From Pseudomonas cremoris (GTDB taxonomy: Bacteria; Pseudomonadota; Gammaproteobacteria; Pseudomonadales; Pseudomonadaceae), in assembly GCF_014230465.1 (NCBI RefSeq), contig NZ_JAAXCY010000003.1, positions 186,001-250,000 of the forward strand: a DNA stretch of 64,000 nt, written 5' to 3'. Below are positions 1 to 8,723 of this stretch, in pieces. Every line of letters starts with the position of its first letter. The first letter of the stretch is position 1. The notes below the pieces were generated by a model that ran no database searches, was not told the origin of the DNA, and saw only the letters and a program-made list of their open reading frames with translations. A program made the position numbers and the translations under genes.

Positions 1-224
1 CTTGCCGGCCTGACTGTGCCCGACTGGACCGAGCTACAGGAGCGCATCGACGATTTTTTAAATCAACCGGCGGCCTTCTTTCGCAACGCGACATCGACGT
101 AATCCTTGATGTGGTGCCGCTGGTTTACTCGGTAACGGAAGCGGAGATCCTGGAGTGGGACGCCGCAAAAGCATTGCGCCGCTACGACATCGCGATCACT
201 CGCCTTGGCGTCAAACAGGAGTAG
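1..224 (+). CDS. Tail assembly chaperone E/E' (P2 gpE+E' type), 5' end outside window, made by -1 frameshift
   Basis: The zero frame runs from base 1 to a TAA at 100-102. The overlapping -1 frame stays open to a TAG at 222-224 and encodes an acidic tail ending in RLGVKQE. A classical slippery heptamer T-TTT-TTA lies at 54-60, in register with the zero frame. Two nested products from one start, placed just before the tape measure gene, are the hallmark of tail assembly chaperones in P2-like and other long-tailed phages. These proteins coat the tape measure during tail assembly and are absent from the finished tail. The true start lies left of the window, so full length cannot be judged. The assignment rests on position, the slip site and the paired reading frames. 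Confidence 0.75.
   Translation, partial: CRPDCARLDRATGAHRRFFKSTGGLLSQRDIDVILDVVPLVYSVTEAEILEWDAAKALRRYDIAITRLGVKQE
54..60 (+). promoter_or_regulatory. Programmed -1 ribosomal frameshift site (TTTTTTA)
   Basis: The heptamer fits X_XXY_YYZ with zero-frame codons TTT (55-57) and TTA (58-60). A slip to TTT (54-56) and TTT (57-59) continues in the frame ending at 224. P2 uses a comparable T-rich slip site between E and E'. No stimulatory pseudoknot was worked out. Confidence 0.7.
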
Positions 225-230
225 AGCGGG

Positions 231-1376
231 ATGCAGGACAATCAATTTTCACTCAAGCTGACGGATGAGGATAAGCGTTGGCTGACTTATCCTGGCTTGG
301 GCAACGGTGCAGGTGCGGATTTGGAGAGCACGCTTTCACCGTTAGTGCCGTCATCATTTCTGGATGCGATGCCAGAGCCTCCCTCGGAGCTAACCCTGGC
401 GCTGGCGAACGCAAGCCTTGAAATTAGCAGTTTGACCCTTGAGCAGATGCGTTTGCGTGAAAGCGTGGAGACGCTGACAAGTACATTGTTCATCAACGGA
501 AATTCCCTGGCGCCCAACGAGGTTGATATCGCCCCGAGCGCCTTGAAAAGTGAGCAAAAGGAAGAGAAGCAACCCACTGGTTTTTGGGCGGGTGTTGGTG
601 ATTCGGTCAAGGACAAGGTCGTGGATAAGCTGCTTGATCTTGCGGTCGATGCGGCCGGCAAGCAGATCAAAAAAGGAAGCAAAAAGATTGGAGGAGGGGG
701 TGCATCTCTCGGCAGCTTCGTCGAAAGAATCATCAAGGCTTTGGGTGACTCACAAAGGGGCTTTCATTCGGGAGCACCCTCCCAGGGCTTTCAATCGTTT
801 GCCAGTGTGAGCAACCCAGTATCGGCACATATTTTTCCAGGTGCCCCTAGCAGCGTCCCTAGCGGGGTGTTCGCTAAATTCGAATCCGCCACCGTTCGGC
901 GGCTTGCGCCAATCAGAACCGCCGAAGCTGCCCTGGACGTCATCCAAGGCGTACGCAACGGCGACGCCAATGCCATCGGCGCCGGCCTCAGCACCAGCGG
1001 CGGTGCCTGGGCCGGCGCCTCCGCCGGTGCGGCCATTGGCACAATGATTTTGCCGGGCGTCGGCACCGCTGTCGGTGGTGTCATCGGCGGTTTGCTGGGC
1101 AGCGAGGTCGGTACCTGGCTCGGTGACAAATTCTTCGCTCCAAGTGATCGCCTGTCGTCGCCCGACGCGATGAGCAAGGAGCTCAACAGTGCTCGTACAG
1201 ACAACGTGCAAGTGTCGATTGCCCCAAGCATCCAGATCACCGGCGTAAACCCTGCCGACGCACAACAGGTGGTCAACCAGGTGATCCAGGCCCTGCAATT
1301 TCAATGCATGCCGATGGTCACCGATTCCCTGGGTATCCGGCGTAACGCGGCACTGGCCGATCCAGGAGGTGATTGA
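231..1376 (+). CDS. Tail tape measure protein (P2 gpT-like), short form
   Basis: This 381-residue protein lies between the chaperone and the gpU homologue, which is the position of gene T in P2. It has a polar N-terminal half, then a Gly/Ala-rich hydrophobic stretch at about residues 250-300 (including GASAGAAIGTMILPG). Such segments are typical of tape measure proteins. P2 gpT is about 815 residues, so this version is less than half as long and predicts a short tail tube, consistent with a tailocin rather than a phage. The 5' half is less GC-rich than the 3' half, which may reflect mosaic origin. The stop overlaps the next start as TGATG. Confidence 0.7.
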   Translation: MQDNQFSLKLTDEDKRWLTYPGLGNGAGADLESTLSPLVPSSFLDAMPEPPSELTLALANASLEISSLTLEQMRLRESVETLTSTLFINGNSLAPNEVDIAPSALKSEQKEEKQPTGFWAGVGDSVKDKVVDKLLDLAVDAAGKQIKKGSKKIGGGGASLGSFVERIIKALGDSQRGFHSGAPSQGFQSFASVSNPVSAHIFPGAPSSVPSGVFAKFESATVRRLAPIRTAEAALDVIQGVRNGDANAIGAGLSTSGGAWAGASAGAAIGTMILPGVGTAVGGVIGGLLGSEVGTWLGDKFFAPSDRLSSPDAMSKELNSARTDNVQVSIAPSIQITGVNPADAQQVVNQVIQALQFQCMPMVTDSLGIRRNAALADPGGD

Positions 1377-1759
1377 TGCGACAACAGATGGTGCTGGGTG
1401 ATTTTATTTTTGGCCTGTCTCGGGGTTTTGCTTATTCCTCGTTGGCCCGTAACAGCGACGGCGGCTGGTTGGACCTGGCGATTATTGCCAGTAAGCCCCA
1501 ATCGCGGCAGAACGGGCAGAAGCTGGAAAAACTGACCTTCGGCGGCACCGCCATGTACGCCGTGGGCATGCAGCGGCTCGATGAACTGCGTGCCCTGCAG
1601 AACCAGCGAGTGCCGTTGCCACTGGTCGATGGCATTGGCCGCAATTGGGGCCTGTGGCGGATCAATTCGGTGGCGGAAAAACAGAGCGGCGTCATCGATG
1701 ACGGCACCGCCATGGTCATCGGCTGGACCCTGGAACTGGAGGAATTCACCAATGCGTAA
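1376..1759 (+). CDS. Phage tail protein U (P2 gpU family)
   Basis: The product is 127 residues, the usual size of the gpU tail terminator/completion family. It contains the Gly-rich core KLTFGGTAMYAVGMQ and a C-terminal WTLELEEF strand. The ATG at 1376 overlaps the tape measure stop and follows a strong AGGAGGTG ribosome binding site at about 1364-1371, so it is preferred over the TTG one codon upstream. It sits between T and X as in P2-like tails. gpU caps the tail tube and sets its end. There is no head or terminase gene in the part of the cluster seen here. Confidence 0.85.
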   Translation: MRQQMVLGDFIFGLSRGFAYSSLARNSDGGWLDLAIIASKPQSRQNGQKLEKLTFGGTAMYAVGMQRLDELRALQNQRVPLPLVDGIGRNWGLWRINSVAEKQSGVIDDGTAMVIGWTLELEEFTNA

Positions 1760-1964
1760 AGTGCGAAGTATTGCCGGTGATTCGGTCAACCTGCTGCTCT
1801 ACCGCGAGTTGGGCCGTTGCGATGATGCGGCGGAAGAAACCCTCTGGCGCTTGAACCCCGGGCTTGCCGAGTTTGGCCCGGTGCTGCCGGCTGGTGTGTG
1901 GGTGATCGTGCCGGAACTGGACGCGCGACCGAGTGCCGCGCTCCCCGTTTTGGCTTGGGATTAA
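1752..1964 (+). CDS. Phage tail protein X (P2 gpX family, LysM-like)
   Basis: This 70-residue basic-to-neutral protein starts MRKVRSIAGDSVNLLLYREL and ends with the PAGVWVIVPEL pattern of the gpX family. That family resembles a LysM peptidoglycan-binding fold. The start overlaps the U stop by 8 bases, indicating translational coupling. In P2-like tails X lies between U and D and is needed for tail assembly. The assignment is secure from size, order and the terminal motif. Confidence 0.85.
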   Translation: MRKVRSIAGDSVNLLLYRELGRCDDAAEETLWRLNPGLAEFGPVLPAGVWVIVPELDARPSAALPVLAWD

Positions 1965-1973
1965 GGAGGCTGT

Positions 1974-2984
1974 ATGGCACAGGGATTTACGCCAATCGTG
2001 GAGTTTTACGGTGCCAACGCGGCACTGCTCAATCAACGCATCATGCATTGGAAACACACCGACGCCGCCGGCATCGAGTCGGACCGGTTGGAGCTGACGC
2101 TCAACATCGAGGGGCTAGAAGGCCTGCCGAGCATGAGCGGCAAGATCGGCTTGCGCGTTGGTTATAAAGAGTCGGGGCTGGTGGAGAAGGGGCAGTTCGT
2201 CATTACGCAGCGAACCCCCGTGCTGTTCCCCATGCGCTTGATGATCGTTGCCACGGCGGCGCCTTTCAGCATGGAGGACCCGAGTGGCTACCGCCAGCGC
2301 CGTTCTGCCAGTTATGGGCCGACGACCCTGGGTGCGCTGTTTCGGCAACTGGTCGGACGGCATGGTTTTTCACCGCGTGTGGCGGCGTCCCTGGAAGGCA
2401 TTGCAATTGCTCATGTCGACCAGTCCAACGAAAGCGACATGGCCTTCATCACCCGTCTTGCCAAGCGCTATTGCGCGGTGACCAAGCCGTTTAACGAGTT
2501 GTATGTGTTGGCGGAAGCCGGGCAGGTCAAGTCGATTTCCCTTCAACAATTGCCGGAGGTGAAGTTGTCCGTGACCCAGGATAACCGTCCCGGCGACCAG
2601 GCCTTCATCACAGCGGTACTCAATGAGAAAACCCGCTCGAACTACCAAGGCAGTCGCGTCACCTGGTGGGACAGCGCCGCAGGCAAACAGCGCGTGGTTC
2701 AGGTCGGAATTGCACCGTTCAAGACCTTGCGCCAACGCTGCCAGAACGAAGACGAGGCACGTGCCGTGGCCGAAGGTGAGTTGCGCCGGGTCGGACGTGA
2801 GGGTCTGGAACTGGTGATCGATTGCCCCGGCAACCCGTTGCTGGCCGCCGAAGGATTATTGCGGCTGGATGAAACCTGGCCTTCTTATATGCAGGGACGG
2901 TGGTCAATCACCAAGGTGGTCAATGAGGGCGACCCGGAGAAAGGCTATCGCAGTGCAATCACGGCAGGTGGATTGTCGATATAG
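1974..2984 (+). CDS. Phage late control D / tail hub protein (P2 gpD family)
   Basis: The 336-residue product matches gpD in size and pattern: an N-terminal beta-barrel region, the central GALFRQLVGRHGF and SDMAFITRLAKRYC segments, and a C-terminal QGRWSITKV strand. This family is the central hub of the contractile baseplate, equivalent to T4 gp27, and carries the spike. The gene follows X after 9 bases, with an AAGGAGG site at about 1963-1969. It is the last structural gene before the lysin. Confidence 0.88.
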   Translation: MAQGFTPIVEFYGANAALLNQRIMHWKHTDAAGIESDRLELTLNIEGLEGLPSMSGKIGLRVGYKESGLVEKGQFVITQRTPVLFPMRLMIVATAAPFSMEDPSGYRQRRSASYGPTTLGALFRQLVGRHGFSPRVAASLEGIAIAHVDQSNESDMAFITRLAKRYCAVTKPFNELYVLAEAGQVKSISLQQLPEVKLSVTQDNRPGDQAFITAVLNEKTRSNYQGSRVTWWDSAAGKQRVVQVGIAPFKTLRQRCQNEDEARAVAEGELRRVGREGLELVIDCPGNPLLAAEGLLRLDETWPSYMQGRWSITKVVNEGDPEKGYRSAITAGGLSI

Positions 2985-3008
2985 CGCGTTTTCAGGAGGG
3001 AGTTCAGG

Positions 3009-3571
3009 GTGGTAACACTGCCGCAATTGATTCAAATCATGCCTGGAGCCCGCTTGAGAGCGGGCATTTTTTGCCCGCGCTCAATGCGGCGTTTGCGCGA
3101 TACGGGCTCAACAGCGCCCAGCGCATTGCAGCTTTTCTCGCACAAATCGCCCATGAGTCCGGTGAGTTGCGTTACGTGCGTGAACTGGGCAGTGATCAGT
3201 ATCTGAATCGGTATGACACCGGTGCTTTGGCCGCACGCTTGGGCAATACCCCCGAGGCGGATGGAGATGGCCAGAAGTATCGGGGGAGGGGACTGATCCA
3301 GGTGACGGGGCGACGCAATTACCTGGCGTGCAGCCGGGCGTTGTTTGGCGATGAGCGGCTGCTGCAGCGACCAGAATTATTGGAGGTGCCGCAATGGGCG
3401 TGCGAGTCCGCCGCCTGGTTCTGGCAGAGCAACGGCCTCAACGAACTGGCCGACAAGGATCAGTTCACCACCATTACCCGGCGTATCAATGGCGGGCTCA
3501 ATGGCTTGGAGGACCGTTTGCGGCTGTGGGCACGGGCGCGAGCGGTGTTATGCGTTCCACCTGCGCATTAG
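3009..3571 (+). CDS. GH19 chitinase-like endolysin of the tailocin, apparently split by a one-base frameshift
   Basis: The main ORF (3071-3571) encodes a glycoside hydrolase 19-type lysin with AFLAQIAHESGELRYVREL carrying the catalytic Glu, then YRGRGLIQVTGRRNY and ITRRINGG. Its only starts lack the usual first ~20 residues. Those residues (VTLPQLIQIMPGARLRAGIF) are found in the adjacent frame from a GTG at 3009 that has a good AGGAGGGAG site at about 2993-3001. The two frames meet in a run of six T at 3067-3072; one extra T would join them as ..GIF-LPALNAAF... The gene is either mutated, read by slippage on the T run, or begun internally at TTG 3071. No holin or spanin gene follows. Confidence 0.7.
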
Positions 3572-3653
3572 TCTCCTGATGCAATCTGTAACTTGCATGG
3601 TCGATGGGCTGCTGTAGGGTAGGCAAATTCCCCGCCTACTTCTGGAGACGACC

Positions 3654-4154
3654 GTGAAGGAAATCACTCAACTGGCTGCCGAACTGGGGCGCCGCCTGCA
3701 GGTGCTCAACGCCCACGTCACCACGGCCGAGTCATGCACCGGCGGCGGCATCGCGGAAGCTATCACGCGGATTCCGGGGAGTTCGGCCTGGTTTGAAGCG
3801 GGCTATGTCACCTATTCCAATCGACAGAAGACCCGGCAATTGAATGTGCCGGAAACCTTGTTTCCAAAAGTCGGCGCCGTCAGCCAGGAAGTGGTGGAGG
3901 CGATGGTCCGTGGCGCCCAGGAGAAAAGCCTGGCGCGGTTTGCCGTCGCGGTCAGCGGTGTGGCGGGCCCGGACGGCGGCTCGCCGGACAAACCGGTGGG
4001 CACCGTTTGGCTGGCCTTTGGTGTGGGCGAGGAGGTGACAGCCGAGCTGCAGCACTTCACGGGTAACCGCGATGAGGTCCGCCGACAAACGGTAAAGGCC
4101 GCGCTAGAGGGCTTGTTACGACGAGCTGCAGCAGAAATAGAAAATCAGGGGTAG
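3654..4154 (+). CDS. cinA: CinA-family nicotinamide-nucleotide amidase (PncC)
   Basis: This 166-residue protein is the stand-alone CinA C-terminal domain. It shows TAESCTGGGIAEAITRIPGS with the catalytic Ser/Thr cluster, GYVTYSNRQKTRQL, and AVSGVAGPDGG. The enzyme hydrolyses nicotinamide mononucleotide to nicotinate mononucleotide and ammonia in pyridine nucleotide recycling. It starts at GTG 3654 behind a CTGGAG site. Its place just before recA is common in pseudomonads, and tailocin clusters often sit between mutS and this gene. Confidence 0.92.
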   Translation: MKEITQLAAELGRRLQVLNAHVTTAESCTGGGIAEAITRIPGSSAWFEAGYVTYSNRQKTRQLNVPETLFPKVGAVSQEVVEAMVRGAQEKSLARFAVAVSGVAGPDGGSPDKPVGTVWLAFGVGEEVTAELQHFTGNRDEVRRQTVKAALEGLLRRAAAEIENQG

Positions 4155-4181
4155 GCGATTTCTGATCTTTGTGGAACAATA

Positions 4182-4197
4182 CTGTCTACTTATACAG
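4182..4197. promoter_or_regulatory. LexA (SOS) box upstream of recA
   Basis: The 16-base sequence CTGTCTACTTATACAG fits the gammaproteobacterial LexA operator CTGT-N8-ACAG. It lies 40 bases before the recA start, where LexA would block transcription. It implies DNA-damage induction of recA and recX. Confidence 0.92.
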
Positions 4198-4237
4198 GTG
4201 TTGGCCGTCAGGCCTTATTGATTACGTGAGGACTTTA

Positions 4238-5296
4238 ATGGACGACAACAAGAAGAAAGCCTTGGCTGCGGCCCTGGGTCAGATCGAACGTCAATTCGGC
4301 AAGGGTGCCGTAATGCGTATGGGCGATCACGACCGTCAGGCGATCCCGGCTATTTCCACTGGCTCTCTGGGTCTGGACATCGCGCTCGGCATTGGCGGCC
4401 TGCCAAAAGGCCGTATCGTTGAAATCTACGGTCCTGAATCTTCCGGTAAAACCACCCTGACCCTGTCGGTGATTGCCCAGGCGCAAAAAATGGGCGCCAC
4501 CTGCGCGTTCGTCGACGCCGAGCACGCCCTGGACCCAGAATACGCCGGCAAGCTGGGCGTCAACGTTGACGACCTGCTCGTGTCCCAACCGGACACCGGC
4601 GAGCAAGCCCTGGAAATCACCGACATGCTGGTGCGCTCCAACGCCATCGACGTGATCGTGGTCGACTCCGTGGCAGCCCTGGTACCGAAGGCTGAAATCG
4701 AAGGCGAAATGGGCGACATGCACGTGGGCCTGCAGGCCCGTCTGATGTCCCAGGCGCTGCGTAAAATTACCGGTAACATCAAGAACGCCAACTGCCTTGT
4801 TATCTTCATCAACCAGATCCGTATGAAGATCGGCGTGATGTTCGGTAGCCCGGAAACCACCACCGGTGGTAACGCGCTGAAGTTCTACGCTTCGGTCCGT
4901 CTGGATATCCGTCGTACTGGCGCGGTGAAGGAAGGTGACGAGGTTGTCGGTAGCGAAACCCGCGTTAAAGTCGTGAAGAACAAAGTAGCCCCGCCTTTCC
5001 GTCAGGCCGAATTCCAGATTCTCTACGGCAAGGGTATCTACCTGAACGGCGAGATGATCGACTTGGGTGTACTGCACGGTTTCGTCGAAAAATCCGGTGC
5101 TTGGTACGCCTACAACGGCAGCAAGATCGGCCAGGGCAAGGCCAACTCGGCCAAGTTCCTTGCGGACAACCCGGATATCGCCGCAACGCTTGAGAAGCAA
5201 ATTCGCGACAAGCTGCTGACCGCAGCACCAGACGTGAAAGCTGCTGCCAACCGTGAGCCGGTTGAAGAAGTCGAAGAAGCTGACACCGACATCTGA
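4238..5296 (+). CDS. recA: Recombinase RecA
   Basis: The 352-residue product is a full-length RecA ATPase, which forms filaments on single-stranded DNA, catalyses strand exchange and stimulates LexA self-cleavage. It carries the Walker A motif GPESSGKTT at residues 65-73, the Walker B-like [13 protein letters not shown], and the DNA-binding loop region [24 protein letters not shown]. The C-terminus is acidic ([10 protein letters not shown]). The start is ATG 4238 ([15 protein letters not shown]), behind a GAGGA site, not the longer GTG-initiated extension. recX follows 8 bases later. Confidence 0.98.
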   Translation: MDDNKKKALAAALGQIERQFGKGAVMRMGDHDRQAIPAISTGSLGLDIALGIGGLPKGRIVEIYGPESSGKTTLTLSVIAQAQKMGATCAFVDAEHALDPEYAGKLGVNVDDLLVSQPDTGEQALEITDMLVRSNAIDVIVVDSVAALVPKAEIEGEMGDMHVGLQARLMSQALRKITGNIKNANCLVIFINQIRMKIGVMFGSPETTTGGNALKFYASVRLDIRRTGAVKEGDEVVGSETRVKVVKNKVAPPFRQAEFQILYGKGIYLNGEMIDLGVLHGFVEKSGAWYAYNGSKIGQGKANSAKFLADNPDIAATLEKQIRDKLLTAAPDVKAAANREPVEEVEEADTDI

Positions 5297-5304
5297 TCTC
5301 AACG

Positions 5305-5772
5305 ATGACAGTTGTACTGGATACACTCGTCGCCGTCCGGCGCACTGCAATGGACCTGCTCGCTCGCCGCGAGCATGGTCGAGTCGAGCTGACACGCAAA
5401 CTGCGTCAGCGCGGCGCAGAACCCGAAATGATCGAAACTGCCCTCGACCGGTTGACGGAAGAAGGGCTGCTGTCGGAATCCCGTTACCTCGAAAGCTTTG
5501 TCTCCTACCGGGCACGTTCCGGCTACGGCCCCGCGCGGATTCGCGAAGAACTGAGCCAACGCGGCCTGCAACGCGCTGATATCGACCTCGCCCTGCGTGA
5601 GTGCGGGATCAGTTGGCAGTCGCAGTTGGAAGACACTTGGCGTCGCAAGTTCTCTGGCCATCTGCCTATCGATGCCAAAGAGCGTGCGAAACAGGGACGC
5701 TTCCTGAGTTATCGCGGATTCTCGATGGAGATGATCAGCCGCCTATTGAGCGGTCGCGACATGGACGACTGA
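5305..5772 (+). CDS. recX: Regulatory protein RecX
   Basis: This 155-residue protein has the three-helix repeat layout of Rec[35 protein letters not shown] and [20 protein letters not shown]. RecX binds RecA filaments and limits their extension. It is almost certainly co-transcribed with recA, given the 8-base gap, and so shares SOS control. A REPIN and a terminator follow directly. Confidence 0.95.
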   Translation: MTVVLDTLVAVRRTAMDLLARREHGRVELTRKLRQRGAEPEMIETALDRLTEEGLLSESRYLESFVSYRARSGYGPARIREELSQRGLQRADIDLALRECGISWQSQLEDTWRRKFSGHLPIDAKERAKQGRFLSYRGFSMEMISRLLSGRDMDD

Positions 5773-5790
5773 ATACCAGCCGCTGGGGGT

Positions 5791-5924
5791 TGTAGTGAGC
5801 GGGCTTGTCCCGCGCTGGGTGGCGAAGCCGCCCAAATTGGGCCGCTGCGGAGTAACAAGTATAACGCGGAGGCTGGTTTTGGGGCGGCACCGCTACCCAG
5901 CGCGGGACAAGCCCGCTCACTACA
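5791..5924. repeat. REPIN (inverted pair of REP palindromes, GTAGTGAGCGGGC class)
   Basis: The left arm TGTAGTGAGCGGGCTTGTCC and its continuation (CGCGCTGGGT) reappear inverted at the right end, with a ~70-base spacer. The same class occurs at 38728-38860. Such extragenic palindromes are spread by RAYT transposases in fluorescent pseudomonads. No RAYT gene lies in this window. Confidence 0.85.
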
Positions 5925-5963
5925 AAAAAGCCCCGCCTGCATCTCTGCAGGCGGGGCTTTTTT
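5924..5963. terminator. Bidirectional intrinsic terminator between recX and the LOG-family gene
   Basis: A perfect 17-bp stem (AAAAAAGCCCCGCCTGC and its complement) with loop ATCTCT is flanked by A and T runs. It can stop recA-recX transcription from the left and the convergent LOG-family gene from the right. Confidence 0.9.
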
Positions 5964-5982
5964 ATTCGCAAAACTCAAAAAA

Positions 5983-7095
5983 TCACGCCGTCTCCGGCGC
6001 CACCCGCTGCTGCGCCTTCCCCTGAGCCTGCGCCCAGTTCTCCGGCAAGTTGATGTAATCCACCAACTCCCGCAACCGGCCTTGATCTCGCCCGTTGAAG
6101 TTGAACACCAACCGCGTCAAATGGCTGAACTTCGGCTCATCATGCTCCTCACCGGTATAGGCCAATTGCTGGAACTCCCCGCTCAATCGCAGGCTGGCGA
6201 ACTCGCTTTGCAGATGGGCCAACGCCCGATCGCTAAGCGCATGATGCATACGCACTACAAACTCACGTTTCAACCAGCGCGTGGAATGGAAGTTGGCATA
6301 GAACCGGTTGATCTCTTCCACTGCCTCTTCTGCGCTGTACACCAGCCTTACCAGCTTAAGGTCGGTGGGCAGGATGTAGCGGTTGGCTTCCAGTTGGCTG
6401 CGGATAAAGTCCAGGGCGCCTTGCCAAAATCCGCCGCCGGGTGCATCCAGCAACACCACGGGCACCAGAGGACTCTTGCCGGTCTGGATCAGGGTCAGCA
6501 CTTCCAGCGCCTCATCCAGTGTGCCGAAGCCGCCTGGGCACAACACCAATGCATCGGCCTCTTTGACGAAGAACAGCTTGCGGGTGAAGAAGAAGTGGAA
6601 CGACAGCAGGTTCTCGGTGCCATCGATGGTCGGGTTGGCATGTTGCTCGAACGGCAGGGTGATATTGAACCCCAGGCTATGCTCCAGGCCCGCGCCTTCG
6701 TGGGCGGCCGCCATGATCCCGCCGCCGCCGCCGGTGATCACCATCAGGTCGGATTGCGCAAGCAACGCGCCAACTTCTCGGGCCAAGGCATACAGCGGGC
6801 TTTCGACGGGTGTGCGCGCCGAGCCAAACACCGTGACTTTACGGCGTCCTTTGAATTGCTCCAGTACGCGGAAGGCGTTATCCAGTTCTCGGACAGCCTG
6901 CAACGTGATTTTGGCGTTCCAGCGGCTGCGGTCATCCTTGGCCATGCGCAGCACGGTGAGGATCATGTCGCGATACAGGGGGATATTCGGGCTGTTGGGA
7001 GCGATCAGCTGGAGTTGCGTTTCGACCTGCTGCGTGAGGTCGGCCCCGTATTCTTCAAAAAGCTGGAGCAGGCGGTCATTCGGTTCGTAAGGCAT
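5983..7095 (-). CDS. LOG-family (TIGR00730-like) nucleotide-processing protein, long form
   Basis: The 370-residue product carries the LOG-family phosphoribohydrolase signature PGGFGTLDEALEVLTLIQTG and the Gly-rich VITGGGGGIMAAAHEGA. Family members such as cytokinin-activating LOG enzymes cleave ribose 5-phosphate from AMP-type nucleotides; many were once misnamed lysine decarboxylases. The usual domain is about 180-200 residues, so this form has long N- and C-terminal extensions, including MPYEPNDRLLQLFEEYGADL at the start. The substrate cannot be inferred from the sequence. An AAGGAGAC site precedes the start. Confidence 0.8.
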   Translation of the reverse strand: MPYEPNDRLLQLFEEYGADLTQQVETQLQLIAPNSPNIPLYRDMILTVLRMAKDDRSRWNAKITLQAVRELDNAFRVLEQFKGRRKVTVFGSARTPVESPLYALAREVGALLAQSDLMVITGGGGGIMAAAHEGAGLEHSLGFNITLPFEQHANPTIDGTENLLSFHFFFTRKLFFVKEADALVLCPGGFGTLDEALEVLTLIQTGKSPLVPVVLLDAPGGGFWQGALDFIRSQLEANRYILPTDLKLVRLVYSAEEAVEEINRFYANFHSTRWLKREFVVRMHHALSDRALAHLQSEFASLRLSGEFQQLAYTGEEHDEPKFSHLTRLVFNFNGRDQGRLRELVDYINLPENWAQAQGKAQQRVAPETA

Positions 7096-7384
7096 TCAAC
7101 GTCTCCTTCTTACAGGGCCCGGGTGGCCGACGAGCCATTCGCCGGAGCTACAACACTGCATGTGTCGCTGCTTGCCGCAGGGGGGCAACCTTCTTTTGCC
7201 CTGAAATTGTTACAGAACAGCATGAAAAGCGCTGTGAATGAATGGTTGGGATGACTTGATCATGGGCCGGAAAACCCTTGGCTGGCAACCGCTTATTGGT
7301 CGCCTGATACGCAGTCTAGCCTGCTGGGAGGAGTTGATGCGGGGCGTGCGCGCCACCGGACGGTAGCGCGCGAAGGTTCAGTCT
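7096..7384. other. Intergenic region, no gene recognised
   Basis: These 289 bases separate two leftward genes. They contain the ribosome binding site of the LOG-family gene at the left edge and presumably its promoter. ORFs crossing it are antisense continuations of the LOG gene and show no family signal. Confidence 0.5.
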
Positions 7385-7825
7385 TTACTTTTTCTTTTTG
7401 GCTGCAGCCGGGGCGGGGCAATCAGCTTCAACAAACTTGACCGACGCTACGGGGCGGTTGGTCTTGTTCTCGGTGATTTCATAGCGCATCACTGCGCCCT
7501 TGGCCATTAATTCGCGGTAGCCCTTGTTCAAGCACACGCTTTGGCCCAGTTGGAAATACACCGCCTTGGGATTGGCGCGCATCTGCTCGGCGCGATCTGG
7601 CTGCACACTGAGGTGGTCGATCAGTTGCATGCCTTCGACGGTGTAGGCGACTTCCAGGGTTTTTTCGTCAATTTCCCGTGGCAGGTCCTTGTTGCTTTCA
7701 GCCGCGACGCTTTGCAGCTTGCGGTTCATTTGGGCCTCCAGCAGCGAGGCCGCCTGGGCGCCCACGGGCAATACCAGCGCAAGGGCGATGGATGGGGCGG
7801 CAAGACGCAGCATGGAACGCAGCAT
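7385..7825 (-). CDS. Hypothetical periplasmic protein
   Basis: This 146-residue protein has a signal peptide (hydrophobic core APSIALALVLPVGAQA) with a probable cleavage after AQA at about residue 25. The mature part is hydrophilic, contains two cysteines (VCLNKGYRE and EADCPA) that could form a disulfide, and ends in a lysine tail (AAAKKKK). A good AGGAG site precedes ATG 7825. It looks like the small periplasmic proteins often annotated only as hypothetical in Pseudomonas. No function is assigned. Confidence 0.75.
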   Translation of the reverse strand: MLRSMLRLAAPSIALALVLPVGAQAASLLEAQMNRKLQSVAAESNKDLPREIDEKTLEVAYTVEGMQLIDHLSVQPDRAEQMRANPKAVYFQLGQSVCLNKGYRELMAKGAVMRYEITENKTNRPVASVKFVEADCPAPAAAKKKK

Positions 7826-8003
7826 GAAACTCTCCTGATTCGGTTACTGGTGCATAGACCAGCCACTGCGCTGTGCGTTCAGTGGCGCGCAATTATAGGT
7901 GACCCCTTGCCACTACAGCCAGGCGTATCGCTGGTAAACTGCGGCCCTTAAACCCTCCACGAGTTTTCACCGTGTCGATTTACCCTTCCCAGCGGCGCAC
8001 CCG

Positions 8004-8723
8004 ATGAGCCACGCTGTCTCCCGCCTGCGCACCCAACGCCTGGCCCGTGCCGTCAGGCCGTTCCTTAACCGTGGTTCGCGTGCCGAACGTTGCCCCGGTT
8101 GCCGAGTGATCCCCGAGTATTGCCTGTGTGCCTGGCGACCCAAGGTCGAGGCCAAGTCCGCCATGTGCCTGTTGATGCACGATGTCGAGCCGATGAAACC
8201 GAGCAATACCGGCTGGCTGATCGCTGACGTGGTCGACGACACCACCGCATTCGCTTGGTCCCGCACCGAGGTTGACCCCGATTTGCTGACCTTGCTGGCC
8301 GACCCGCAATGGCAGCCCTATATCGTATTTCCCGGTGAGTTCGTCGCCCCCGAACGTGTGGTCAGCGAAGTGCAGGTGGTGGAGGGCAAGCGCCCGTTGT
8401 TTATCCTGCTTGATGGCACTTGGAGCGAAGCGCGCAAGATGTTCCGCAAAAGCCCGTATCTGGAACACTTGCCGGTACTGAGCCTGGCCCCGGAGCAACT
8501 GTCGCGCTACAAATTACGGCGCTCCAAGCGCGATGACCATTTCTGTACCGCCGAAGTCGCCGCCCTGTGCCTGGAACTGGCCGCCGACGAGACAGCCAGC
8601 GAAGTCCTGGATGCCTACCTCGACGTCTTCAGCACCCATTACCTGGCGGCCAAGTTCCAGTTGCCGCTGGACGTGGAGGACGTTGTGCATCGGCGTCTTG
8701 CGCCCTATATACCGGCGCTATAA
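8004..8723 (+). CDS. DTW-domain tRNA-uridine aminocarboxypropyltransferase (TapT family)
   Basis: The 239-residue product contains the DTW-domain hallmarks: a zinc-binding cluster CPGCRVIPEYCLC at about residues 30-42, LLMHDVEPMKPSNTG, and the signature LLDGTWSEARKMFRKSPYL. Members transfer the 3-amino-3-carboxypropyl group from S-adenosylmethionine to uridine in tRNA (acp3U). No strong ribosome binding site is seen before ATG 8004, so the exact start is a little uncertain. It is monocistronic. Confidence 0.85.
   Translation: MSHAVSRLRTQRLARAVRPFLNRGSRAERCPGCRVIPEYCLCAWRPKVEAKSAMCLLMHDVEPMKPSNTGWLIADVVDDTTAFAWSRTEVDPDLLTLLADPQWQPYIVFPGEFVAPERVVSEVQVVEGKRPLFILLDGTWSEARKMFRKSPYLEHLPVLSLAPEQLSRYKLRRSKRDDHFCTAEVAALCLELAADETASEVLDAYLDVFSTHYLAAKFQLPLDVEDVVHRRLAPYIPAL

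Noticed and set aside
6082..7254. 390-codon open frame opposite the LOG-family gene
   Set aside because: The minus-strand gene carries the PGGxGTxxE signature; the plus-strand frame has none and is a shadow.
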